A DNA stretch of 64,000 bases from Verrucomicrobiaceae bacterium (GTDB lineage: Bacteria; Verrucomicrobiota; Verrucomicrobiia; Verrucomicrobiales; Verrucomicrobiaceae): positions 208,940-272,939 of the forward strand of contig JAIBCL010000008.1 in the NCBI GenBank assembly GCA_019694165.1, given 5' to 3'. The position numbers were made by a program, and so were the translations under genes. This document shows, piece by piece, positions 25,533-33,539 of this stretch. Numbering within the stretch: the stretch's first letter is position 1; each line of letters begins with the position of its first letter. Below the pieces are notes generated by a model. It ran no database searches and was not told where the DNA came from. It worked only from the letters and a program-made list of their open reading frames with translations.

Positions 25533-27170
25533 CTACCCTTTTTCTCCAGGCACCTTGTCAGTGAGCTTGTTGATGGTCTCCAGCAGTTGCTTGATGATGT
25601 CCTGGGGCAGATCGGGAGCGGCGGCATCCAGAGTGGTCTCCGGTGGCACGGAGAAGGGGCGGAGTATTTCGAGAGCTTGGAGGGCAGCTTCACCTTTGAG
25701 ATTTCCGATGTCAAGGCCAGCACCCAGCGTCAAGGCATCCGCGCAAGAGTCGTAGCAGGCGGCCAGACGCAGGGCGTAGCGGAAGATTTGCACCAGCACG
25801 CGCAGCAGGAAGGCGAGCATGAGAAGGATGCCGATTCGCAACACGAAGAAGTTGACCAAGCGCTGGAAGGACGGGTTCTCGAACCAGACTTTGGAATGGT
25901 CGGAATTTGGTTCGGGCCTGAGTGAGAGAAGGTCGTCTTTGGTTTTGTTGAGTTTGGATTCAGCTCTATCGAGGATATCCTTTTTCTGAGCAATCAGTTG
26001 AGCTCTGTCGGGATCAGGGTCGGGTTGCCGCACGGCTTCGTAGTCAGCGGTGGCTTTTTCCACTGCGAGGGATTGTTCAGCAACTTGAATGGTAAGTTCC
26101 CCCACACGTTGGTCGATCAAGCTTTCGCGGTAAGAACCAAGCAGAAACAGTTGCACCCCAGTGGCGACACCTACCACGATCGCCGCGAACGCAGCCCATG
26201 AGATCAAATGGGAGCGACGTGCCCGTCTTCTCAGTGCATCAATCAGGAACTGGTTCGGGTTCGCTGGCACAAGGTTTTCGCGCTCGCGGTGACTTGCCCC
26301 CTCCCGGACCCATGCAAGAGCGCGGAGGATCAACATGCGTGCTCCGAAAAGAGGCAAGGCGAAGACCACCACGCGGGTAAGCCACTCGTCGAGATCGGGG
26401 GATTCTCCGGTTTGAAGGGCCAAGACCACGGCGACCACAAAGCAGACCAGCGCGAAGGACGCCTTAGCTTCGCGATGGAGCAGTGGTCGAAATTTGTTCC
26501 AATCGATCGACGGCGCATACAGTTTCCCGAAAACGACTAAGGTCGAGAAGATGAGAGCGAGTGCGGTGAGCGCGAGGCGCTGTGGCTCCAGTAGGCCCAC
26601 GGGGGTCGTCACTCGCGCCCCGTCCATCTTCATCTCATCTCGATGGTCGTTTACCCACACGCAGGGTTCTGTCATACCCGTTTTGAGCTTGGGATAGATC
26701 AGAAGCTCGACTCCAACGCGCTTTGCAATCTCGTTGAACGGCGGGGCTTGCGGTCCCGTTTCGTCCCTGGTCTGCTTGTCCCCATTCTCCACCTCCAACT
26801 TTCCGGCGATCGCGAAGTGGGCGAAGGCACGACCCGTGAGATAGACATGCACCGTCGTAGGGGCGAAAAAGAACACAACCAGCAGCGAGGTAACCCAAGG
26901 ACTCTTCCAGTTCAGCCATGGGGCATCCATCCGCCAGAGCAGGGTATGGAGAAGCATGTGGAGAGCCAACACGAAGAGAGACCCCCAGCCGAGCAACAGA
27001 AGCAGCACCTCGGACTGATGACACGTTCTTGAGTCGAAGACCAAATCAATGGGGACAAAGCGGGTAGCAGCATCGACGCCGATCCATTCACTAACGAAGC
27101 AGAGAAGTCCAATAACGAGCAACACCCCGACTTGCACCCGAGGTGAGAGGATTCGTCTGAGTGAGGTCAT
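25533..27170 (-). CDS. Polytopic membrane protein with coiled-coil loop, unknown function
   Basis: A 545-residue protein with about eight hydrophobic segments, for example VGVLLVIGLLCFVSEWIG, VLLLLLGWGSLFVLALHML, LTALALIFSTLVVFG, FALVCFVVAVVLALQ, WAAFAAIVVGVATGVQLFLL and IGILLMLAFLLRVLVQIF. Between the last two lies a charged helical stretch of about 90 residues (IQVAEQSLAVEKATADYEA through AESKLNKTKDDLLSL), likely a coiled coil. The C-terminal 80 residues are soluble. No family was recognised. It lies 48 bp downstream of the 640-residue repeat protein on the same strand and is probably co-expressed with it. Confidence 0.75.
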   Translation of the reverse strand: MTSLRRILSPRVQVGVLLVIGLLCFVSEWIGVDAATRFVPIDLVFDSRTCHQSEVLLLLLGWGSLFVLALHMLLHTLLWRMDAPWLNWKSPWVTSLLVVFFFAPTTVHVYLTGRAFAHFAIAGKLEVENGDKQTRDETGPQAPPFNEIAKRVGVELLIYPKLKTGMTEPCVWVNDHRDEMKMDGARVTTPVGLLEPQRLALTALALIFSTLVVFGKLYAPSIDWNKFRPLLHREAKASFALVCFVVAVVLALQTGESPDLDEWLTRVVVFALPLFGARMLILRALAWVREGASHRERENLVPANPNQFLIDALRRRARRSHLISWAAFAAIVVGVATGVQLFLLGSYRESLIDQRVGELTIQVAEQSLAVEKATADYEAVRQPDPDPDRAQLIAQKKDILDRAESKLNKTKDDLLSLRPEPNSDHSKVWFENPSFQRLVNFFVLRIGILLMLAFLLRVLVQIFRYALRLAACYDSCADALTLGAGLDIGNLKGEAALQALEILRPFSVPPETTLDAAAPDLPQDIIKQLLETINKLTDKVPGEKG

Positions 27171-27218
27171 GGTAGTGGCGGAAGGAATCGAGACAGTGTT
27201 GAGGGCTTCTGCGCAGGG

Positions 27219-29141
27219 TCAAAAGCGGAAAGTCTTCTTGATCCAATTTCCCGCCTTCTGCACGTTGTTCTCCACGGCTTTGCCGGCGTTCTTCACCTCG
27301 CGCCCCACGTTGGTGCCGAAGCGGCCCATCTCGCGTGCCGTGTCACTCGCAGCCTTGGACACTGTGCGTTCCGTGTTCTTGCCCGCTCGGCCAACTTCGC
27401 GTTCGATATTCTTGCCTGCCACAGTTACTTCGCGCTCCGTGTTGCGGTAGGCGCGGGCTACTTCCCGCCCCGCATTTTGGCCCCAGCGCCCGACTTCCGT
27501 GGCCGCCTCTCCAGCGGTTTTGGCTGCCTGCATGACTCCATTGAAGACCGCAAGGGCGATCTTGATGAATTCATTACCCTTACCGAACTCAAGTCCTCCA
27601 AGGAGGATGCTAATACTGCCGGGTTTCAAAGATGGGCGCTCGGTGCGCAACTGGGCGGCTTCCACAGCGGCCGTGCGAGCGGTGATTTCTTCCTTGGCGA
27701 GTTTCTCGAACTTCACATCGAACCCAAGGGCGAAGCCCTCCTCATCACGCCATGGGAGATTCTTGGGGATCAGCGTCGCGCAGGGCATCGGCTCCATCAT
27801 TCCCTCCGGCAGCAGGCGGCGCGGGGCGGTAGTGATCAGCGGGATGGTTCCGAGGACGTCTCGTGGCACGGGGATGGTCACTTTGGCCCCCACCTTGGGC
27901 ACCGCCAAAGTGATCCCGAGCAGGTTGCCCAGCTTGCACTTTCCATCCGATTCCCCTTTCAGCGTGAGTTCCGCGCCAGGGTCAAGGGTGGGGACGAGGG
28001 AGAGCGCGGACGCGGCCTCGTTCGTGGTGAGCATCGTCTTGAAGGCGGCGCTGAAGGTGCCTTTCTCTGCCTTCACATTGCAGCCGATGCTGGTGCCGAT
28101 GCCGCCGCTGATGAGCGGGTCCACATGGATGTGGAGATCAGCCTGGGCGCTGGCCTCATAGGTGCAGGTGACGACCAGCCCCTTCTGGGCATCCCATTTG
28201 GCGCTGGGGGTGAGGGTAAGATCACCAGTGCCGTCGTTATTCTGTAGCCAGCAATCGATGCCGCCTTTGCCGAGGGTTTTGTCGGACCACTTCTGATAAG
28301 CGAGGCTGCCGGAGTGTTCCAAAACGGTGGCGTGGGCCTTGATCGGCTTCTTGCCGAGTTCGTTGATCATGTCTGCCAGGAAAGCTCCGCGGATGAGGAG
28401 TTGCGACATGGTCGTGGTGGCCTGCTTTTCATAGGCATCCTTGTTCTCGGACGCCTCCGCAGGCTGGTCGTAGTCCGCGCAGAGCCAAATGCCATCCTTC
28501 ACGATGACAGGTGACAGGGCGGAGACTTTCTTTTCAATCTTCGCGGCTTCCGCTTTCACTGCCAGGATGACGCGCCCTTTGTGCGCCGTCTCGAGCGTGA
28601 ACTTGTCGTTGTAACTCAAGGGCAGTGAAAAATCCAAGGGCAGCGGAATTTTCAAGGGGACGTTCTCCACGTTGAAGGCGGCAGAGAGGGCTTTCTGAGC
28701 GAAGCTTTCGGGCACCGAGTCGCTCTTGTTCATCGCCCCAACGAAGTCGATGGCGAAGCTGAACACGCCGAAGAGACGCCCATCAATGTCGCGTTCGATT
28801 TGCTTCCAAGCCAGCTCACCGGCGACATTCAGGGAGATCGGCGTGGCAGCAGAGATGCCCTCGGCAGTCACCTCCATAGTTAGGGAAATGGAGGTGCCCT
28901 TGGATTGAACCGTCACCTTCTTGGCTGTGACGGCTCCTGTTCCGACGGGAATCTTGTTCCCTGCCAGGCCAGCAGTCATGCTCTGAAGGTGCGCGAGTGG
29001 CAAGAAGACGGCCGCGTCCCACTGCTCTGGCTTATCATGGAAGCGTGTTCCTGCCGACGATGACGAGGGAGAATTTTGCGCCTGCGTAGTGACGCAAAGA
29101 ATTATCAATAACGCTGAGCAGATGACGGCGGTTCGGTTCAT
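27219..29141 (-). CDS. Exported protein with nine C-terminal 11-residue repeats, unknown function
   Basis: A 640-residue protein. The ATG at 29141 gives a signal peptide (MNRTAVICSALLIILCVTTQAQ). The central 500 residues are beta-rich and not assigned to a family. The last 99 residues divide into nine consecutive 11-residue units without gaps, for example AGKNIEREVGR, AGKNTERTVSK, FGTNVGREVKN and AGKAVENNVQK. The consensus is about A-G-x-N-x-x-R-E-V-x-R/K. Such hendecads form amphipathic helices that bind membranes or pack as right-handed coiled coils (synuclein-, apolipoprotein- and LEA-like). The gene precedes the membrane protein at 25533-27170. Confidence 0.75.
   Translation of the reverse strand: MNRTAVICSALLIILCVTTQAQNSPSSSSAGTRFHDKPEQWDAAVFLPLAHLQSMTAGLAGNKIPVGTGAVTAKKVTVQSKGTSISLTMEVTAEGISAATPISLNVAGELAWKQIERDIDGRLFGVFSFAIDFVGAMNKSDSVPESFAQKALSAAFNVENVPLKIPLPLDFSLPLSYNDKFTLETAHKGRVILAVKAEAAKIEKKVSALSPVIVKDGIWLCADYDQPAEASENKDAYEKQATTTMSQLLIRGAFLADMINELGKKPIKAHATVLEHSGSLAYQKWSDKTLGKGGIDCWLQNNDGTGDLTLTPSAKWDAQKGLVVTCTYEASAQADLHIHVDPLISGGIGTSIGCNVKAEKGTFSAAFKTMLTTNEAASALSLVPTLDPGAELTLKGESDGKCKLGNLLGITLAVPKVGAKVTIPVPRDVLGTIPLITTAPRRLLPEGMMEPMPCATLIPKNLPWRDEEGFALGFDVKFEKLAKEEITARTAAVEAAQLRTERPSLKPGSISILLGGLEFGKGNEFIKIALAVFNGVMQAAKTAGEAATEVGRWGQNAGREVARAYRNTEREVTVAGKNIEREVGRAGKNTERTVSKAASDTAREMGRFGTNVGREVKNAGKAVENNVQKAGNWIKKTFRF
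27222..27518 (-). repeat. Nine tandem 33-bp (11-codon) units
   Basis: The repeats are visible at the protein level: TAGEAATEVGR, WGQNAGREVAR, AYRNTEREVTV, AGKNIEREVGR, AGKNTERTVSK, AASDTAREMGR, FGTNVGREVKN, AGKAVENNVQK, AGNWIKKTFRF. At the DNA level they are diverged, so this is an old expansion under selection for the helical pattern rather than recent slippage. Confidence 0.8.
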
Positions 29142-29292
29142 GGCCTTTAAATAACGACGCAGAATTGCGGGATGTGCATTTTCAAATACGAAATTCTGGT
29201 TCTTCGTGAGAAGCAATCGGAAGCTGCTCGCCGTTCTCACGTTCACCACAGCGGAGCTTGCCGAATCTTCACACGGAACTTATTCTCAGCCC

Positions 29293-29520
29293 ATGAGTGA
29301 TGCACCCCAACTCGACATGACCACCCTGTCGCCCTTCGTGAGCGCGGTGGAAGGGCGATTGATGATGGCGTTGAAGTTCTTTGAGCTGGGGCGCTTGTCG
29401 CTCGGACAAGCGGCGGAGGTGGCGGGCTACTCGAAGCGGGCGTTTATCGACGTGCTGGGCCAGTATGGAATCCCGGTGGCGGACTATCCAGCGAGTGAAC
29501 TTGCCAGCGAAGTCGCATGA
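29293..29520 (+). CDS. UPF0175-family antitoxin
   Basis: A 75-residue protein with the UPF0175 pattern: MMALKFFELGRLSLGQAAEV, then AGYSKRAFIDVLGQYGIPVADY. The family forms ribbon/helix-turn-helix antitoxins that normally precede a DUF3368 PIN toxin. No DUF3368 gene follows; the downstream DNA is the antisense strand of the PIN toxin gene at 29543-29974. The ATG at 29293 gives the family N-terminus. The gene converges on that toxin with 22 bp between the stop codons. Confidence 0.85.
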   Translation: MSDAPQLDMTTLSPFVSAVEGRLMMALKFFELGRLSLGQAAEVAGYSKRAFIDVLGQYGIPVADYPASELASEVA

Positions 29521-29542
29521 TGAAGATCGCTGCCGTCGTCGA

Positions 29543-29974
29543 TCACGGCGTCACACAGACGAAACCACCGAGCACCGCAAAATCCCGCGCATTGGTCGTG
29601 AGCACGGAGCTTATCTGCTCCGCGCGAAACGTCGCTGCGAGCATCGTGTCGAGGATGCGTTTACGTCCGAGGTAGTGCTGGCGCATCCAGCCGAGGAAGA
29701 CGGTGATCGAGGGGCCGTCGGGACTGAGTTGATCGATCTCCGGCGAGTTCCACCACGCTTCAGCGCGGTCGAGGGCTTGCTCCATCGTGAGAGGCTGGCT
29801 GAATCGCTTCGGGTCTGTGACCACATGGATGAACTCGGCGAGCACTTGCGGTGCGAGGGCGAAGCGGTCTCCGGCTGAGCGAAACTGCTGGAGCTTCTGA
29901 CGCGCAGCGGCGTGATCGGGATGCACGGCGACTTCCGCTGCCACGAGGAACCCGGTATCAAGCCCGTGCGTCAT
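29543..29974 (-). CDS. PIN-domain ribonuclease toxin (VapC type)
   Basis: A 143-residue PIN-domain protein. The expected acidic residues are present: D6 in GLDTGFLVA, E47 in VLAEFIHVV, D109 in KRILDTMLAATF and D131 in TTNARDFAVL. VapC-type toxins cleave tRNA or rRNA when the antitoxin is degraded. The start overlaps the end of the upstream antitoxin gene by 17 bp, the usual coupled organisation. The RNA target cannot be predicted. Confidence 0.88.
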   Translation of the reverse strand: MTHGLDTGFLVAAEVAVHPDHAAARQKLQQFRSAGDRFALAPQVLAEFIHVVTDPKRFSQPLTMEQALDRAEAWWNSPEIDQLSPDGPSITVFLGWMRQHYLGRKRILDTMLAATFRAEQISSVLTTNARDFAVLGGFVCVTP

Positions 29975-30176
29975 CCATCATTTCCTCCAGGAGATCGTCG
30001 TCGGGGCTGAGGGGTTGCAGCACGGTGCCCAATTGCAGCGGCGGTAGGTCTAGCGCACTGCGACGCGACTGTCGCTCACGACGCAAGCGTGTGGCCCGCA
30101 CCAGATGCTCGAGGTGCGATAACTCACTCAAGCCAAGTCCAGGCACCGCAATTTCGATTTCAGCAAGGGTGCTCAT
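29958..30176 (-). CDS. Antitoxin partner of the PIN toxin
   Basis: A 72-residue protein starting MSTLAEIEIAVPGLGLSELS, with a basic middle (RATRLRRERQSRRS) and an acidic C-terminus (DDDLLEEMMDDARA). The layout fits a small VapB-like antitoxin whose tail wraps around the toxin. The N-terminal pattern resembles antitoxins that start with an AEI helix. The assignment rests mainly on its position and overlap with the PIN gene. Confidence 0.75.
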   Translation of the reverse strand: MSTLAEIEIAVPGLGLSELSHLEHLVRATRLRRERQSRRSALDLPPLQLGTVLQPLSPDDDLLEEMMDDARA

Positions 30177-30337
30177 GGCCGATGAGCATACGTGGCCAGC
30201 TCGAACTTACAACCATTCGTCATCATGCGTCGAAGCCAATTCGACTGCCACAAATGAATGAGAGCCAGCAATGCGCACCGCGTTATCAGGCGACAGCAGC
30301 GCCTGAGACTCCGTTGCCCTCCTCTTCCAGCCAAACC

Positions 30338-31369
30338 ATGAAAGCCATCCTCATCCTCCTCGCCGCCATCTCTGTTGCCGCCGCCGCGCAGGCGCAGGCA
30401 CCCAAACCCGCGCAAACACCCGCCGCCAAGCCTCGGCGCGCGCCTTTGCCCGATGATGTGGAGAAGCGCACCGTGAGCATCTGGAGCGATGCCACGCGCA
30501 TGGCGGCGCATTTGTATTTGCCGAAAAATCGCAAGCCCGAGGACAAGCTGCCCGCCGTCGTGCTCTGCGCGGGCACGGGCGGCACGAAGGAAAGCACGGG
30601 CACGCGCCTCGGTCCCATCCTCGCGCAGCATGGCTACATCGCGCTGGCGTTCGATTATCGCGGCTGGGGCGAGAGCGACAGCCGGCTCATGTCGGTCGAG
30701 CCGCAGTCGAAACGCGGCGAGTCGCAGGAGATGACCATCAAGGTGCGGACGCTTCGCGGGCAGATGGACTATGCGGAGCAGACCGAGGACATCCGCGCTG
30801 CCGTCAGCTATATCGTCGGCGAGCCCGGCGTGGATCCCGAGCGCGTCGCGCTGTGGGGGACGAGCTACGGCGGCGGACTCGTCGTGTGGGCCACGGGCAA
30901 TGATCCGCGCGTGAAGTGCCTCGCCGCGCAAGTCCCCGGCATGGGCGGCGGCCCTGGGCCTGCCGCGCAGAAAGCCGCCTACGACCTCGCGACGAAACAA
31001 GCGCGCGGCGAGACCGAGCCCGCACCAGTGGAAACCGGCAAGCTCACCGGCCTGCTCGCGCGCTACACGACCATGCGGCGCAATCCCGTGAAAAGCCTCG
31101 GCTACAACGCCCTCGAAGCTGCGGCGAAGATCACCGCGCCATCGCTCTTCGTCGTCGCGGAGAAAGAAGAATTTGGCGGCAACCCAGCCGTCGAGACCGC
31201 TCACAAGGATTTGGTGAAGCGCGGCGTGCCGTCGGAAATCCACGTCCTCAAGGGTGCCACGCACTACAGCGTCTATGCCGAGGCATTCGACGAAGCCACA
31301 CGCGTGGAGATCGAGTGGTTCGACAAGCATCTCAAGCCACTGCGCGGAGAGGCACCGTCGCAGAAGTAA
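30338..31369 (+). CDS. Exported alpha/beta hydrolase
   Basis: A 343-residue protein with a signal peptide (MKAILILLAAISVAAAAQAQ). It is an alpha/beta-hydrolase of the dienelactone hydrolase / peptidase S9-like type. The oxyanion region is VVLCAGTGGTKEST, followed by YIALAFDYRGWGESDSR. The nucleophile elbow is GTSYGG and the catalytic histidine is in GATHYSVY. The acid is probably in the segment before it (VVAEKEEFGGN). It probably hydrolyses an ester or peptide outside the cytoplasm; the substrate is unknown. The ATG at 30338 was chosen because it starts the signal peptide. Confidence 0.87.
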   Translation: MKAILILLAAISVAAAAQAQAPKPAQTPAAKPRRAPLPDDVEKRTVSIWSDATRMAAHLYLPKNRKPEDKLPAVVLCAGTGGTKESTGTRLGPILAQHGYIALAFDYRGWGESDSRLMSVEPQSKRGESQEMTIKVRTLRGQMDYAEQTEDIRAAVSYIVGEPGVDPERVALWGTSYGGGLVVWATGNDPRVKCLAAQVPGMGGGPGPAAQKAAYDLATKQARGETEPAPVETGKLTGLLARYTTMRRNPVKSLGYNALEAAAKITAPSLFVVAEKEEFGGNPAVETAHKDLVKRGVPSEIHVLKGATHYSVYAEAFDEATRVEIEWFDKHLKPLRGEAPSQK

Positions 31370-31435
31370 GTATCTCCAAAACCCCAATGTAAGAGCATCC
31401 TCTCCTTCATCACGCTCGCTTTTGGCCCGTGGCCT

Positions 31436-31500
31436 ATTCTCCTGTCCTCATTCTCCTGTCATTCCAATGCATCGTGACAAGAGAATGAGGGCAGGAGAAT
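31436..31500. repeat. Imperfect 25-bp inverted repeat between convergent genes
   Basis: The arms 31436-31460 and 31476-31500 are complementary at 23 of 25 positions with a 15-base loop. The arms are built from the unit ATTCTCCTG with CCTCATTCTC. The element sits between the stops of the hydrolase (31369) and the esterase (31527). It could be a bidirectional terminator or a REP-like dispersed palindrome. Confidence 0.75.
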
Positions 31501-31526
31501 GATTCTTCATTAGGCTCGGGCTACGC

Positions 31527-33086
31527 CTATTTCGCTGGTGCAGCAGGAGCCACCACGGGCATCACTGCGTCCGTCCACTTGTCGGTGCGGAAGGGTGAGG
31601 AGGGCAGGCCGTCGGTGCTGGAGAGATTCGGCTCGGCGAGTTCATTCCAGCCGAGGCGGACGGCCTCCGGTTTGTCCACGCCTGCGGCGGTGACGATCAC
31701 GGTGCTGCCGGCGATCTCGGCTTTGGCTTCGACGAACTTCTTGTCCGCGCCCGCGATGGTGAACCAACTCAAGGGTTTGCCATCTCGTGACTTGAGGCCG
31801 TTCGTTGCATTCTTGAAGGAAACGATGGCCTTGTTGCCTTCGACCTTGAGTGAATCAAACAGCGGGCTCGCATAGATGCCGGACTCCTTGTTGTAAGTCT
31901 TCGCCAGCGCCCAGATCGCGAGACGATGTCCGACGGTTTGTTTGTCTGGCGGATGAATGTTGGCCACGGTCGCGACGTCGGTGGTCACGGCCATGCCAGT
32001 GTTTGGCAACGAGAGCGTCGCGGTCTGCGACTCCCAGAGCGCGGGCAGTGCCTCGGGTCTGCCGTAGCGATACGGCGCGAGCTGGACCCAGTAGAATGAG
32101 AAGTCGCCTTCCTGCCACACCGTGCGCCAGCCGTTGATGAGTGCCTTCATCTTCTCGTGATACATCATGCCTTCGCCGTTGTTCGCCTCGCCCTGATACC
32201 ACAGCGCGCCGCGGATGCCGTAAGGAACCAAGGGGTTCACCATCGCGTTGAACATCGCCATCGGTGAGCCTCGCGAGGCTTCCATCAGAGGCTTGCCATC
32301 CGGGCCGAGCTTCGGCTGCGCCTTCATCTTCGGGCGACCGTTTTCGATCACGGGCTTTCCATCAGCGCCGAGCACGGGAATCTGGTCCACCACGGGCGTC
32401 ATCGCGGGCAACGTGGCGAGCTTGTCGGTGATGCTTTCCTTCAAAGCGGGCACGGATTGAAAACCCGCAGGCGGTGTCCACGGCTCGATGCGCGTGCCGC
32501 CCCAGTTGCAACCGATCAGGCCCACCGGCACATCAAGCGCCTTCTCGATCTCGCGGCCAAAGAAGAAGCCCACAGCGGTGAAGCTGCCGACGGTCTGCGG
32601 AGTCGTCGCTTGCCAGCCGCCTGTTGTTTTGACTTCGGTCTCCGGCGTCTTCGAGGTCACATGCGGAATCTTGAAGTGACGGATGCGCGGGTTGTTCGCG
32701 TTCTTGATTTCGTTCTGCGCATTCGTCGAGGAGGCGACGGTCCACTCCATGTTCGACTGGCCGGAGCACATCCATACCTCGCCCACGAGCACATCGCTGA
32801 TCTTCGTTTCCTGCGCGCCGGCTTTCACCACGAGATCGCTGCCCGTGCTGTTCGCCTTCAGCGGCGCAAGCTTCACCGTCCACTTGCCATCCGCACCTGC
32901 CGTGGCGGTTTGCGATTGTCCGGCAAAAGACACTGACACCGACGCGCCCGGCTCCGCCCAACCCCACACGGGCAGGTTGATGTCGCGTTGCAGCACCGCG
33001 TGATCGGCGAAGATGCCCGCGAGCTTGAGATCAGCCGCGTGCAATGAAGGAAGAACCAGGAGGATGGAAAGGAGAGCGTGTTTCAT
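31527..33086 (-). CDS. Sialate O-acetylesterase-like exported enzyme
   Basis: A 519-residue protein of the SASA family (SGNH-type carbohydrate esterases that remove acetyl groups from sialic acid or other glycans). The signal peptide is MKHALLSILLVLPSLHA. An N-terminal beta-domain with FADHAVLQRDINLPVWGWAE follows. The nucleophile is in VWMCSGQSNMEW. Further family segments are IGCNWGGTRIEPW, GALWYQGEANNG and NIHPPDKQTVGHRLA, which carries the Asp/His end of the catalytic set. It is probably periplasmic and acts in glycan breakdown. It stands alone on this strand. Confidence 0.9.
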   Translation of the reverse strand: MKHALLSILLVLPSLHAADLKLAGIFADHAVLQRDINLPVWGWAEPGASVSVSFAGQSQTATAGADGKWTVKLAPLKANSTGSDLVVKAGAQETKISDVLVGEVWMCSGQSNMEWTVASSTNAQNEIKNANNPRIRHFKIPHVTSKTPETEVKTTGGWQATTPQTVGSFTAVGFFFGREIEKALDVPVGLIGCNWGGTRIEPWTPPAGFQSVPALKESITDKLATLPAMTPVVDQIPVLGADGKPVIENGRPKMKAQPKLGPDGKPLMEASRGSPMAMFNAMVNPLVPYGIRGALWYQGEANNGEGMMYHEKMKALINGWRTVWQEGDFSFYWVQLAPYRYGRPEALPALWESQTATLSLPNTGMAVTTDVATVANIHPPDKQTVGHRLAIWALAKTYNKESGIYASPLFDSLKVEGNKAIVSFKNATNGLKSRDGKPLSWFTIAGADKKFVEAKAEIAGSTVIVTAAGVDKPEAVRLGWNELAEPNLSSTDGLPSSPFRTDKWTDAVMPVVAPAAPAK

Positions 33087-33539
33087 GGACCAGATGCTAA
33101 ACGCACGTTCGGCGGCAGTTTCGCAAGATGAAATCAGCGTTCGCTTCGCAGACGGGACTGCAAGAACAAGACAGACCCGAGAAGAAATGACGAAGCGCCG
33201 AATGCCCTATAACATCCCGCGACCCACCGAGTGGACTTGCGACGCGCATCCCACCTTTGGACTCCTGGGAACTAATTCGTCATTGGGTTTCTGGTCATTC
33301 GTCATCTGCCATGCTGGTCACGCTGCCGACGATCCGCGAGCATTGACTCCTGCCAACGATTTCATCATCACCTTTCCGGACCTGCCCCCACCCTCCACGC
33401 CCTCTCCACCAAGCAGGACGCGCCCCAAGGCAACGATGACCATCGACCTGCCGAGGAATCTTGCCGCGAACCTGATTCAGCATCGAACCGCGATGGCGGA
33501 GTGAAAGGTCGTCCTGCGTGCGAAGGTTTACTGCGCAAC
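33087..33539. other. Divergent intergenic region (about 450 bp)
   Basis: The region lies between divergent genes and must hold both promoters. No convincing gene is present: an open plus-strand frame here has no family likeness. A short imperfect repeat around GTCATTGGGTTTCTGGTCATTCG at 33283-33302 and beyond has the look of the GTCATT-type filler repeats seen in intergenic DNA. Nothing else was recognised. Confidence 0.3.

Noticed and set aside
29517..29700. Possible DUF3368 toxin gene starting at the ATGA after the UPF0175 antitoxin
   Set aside because: The frame reads only the antisense of the PIN toxin gene and has no PIN motifs.
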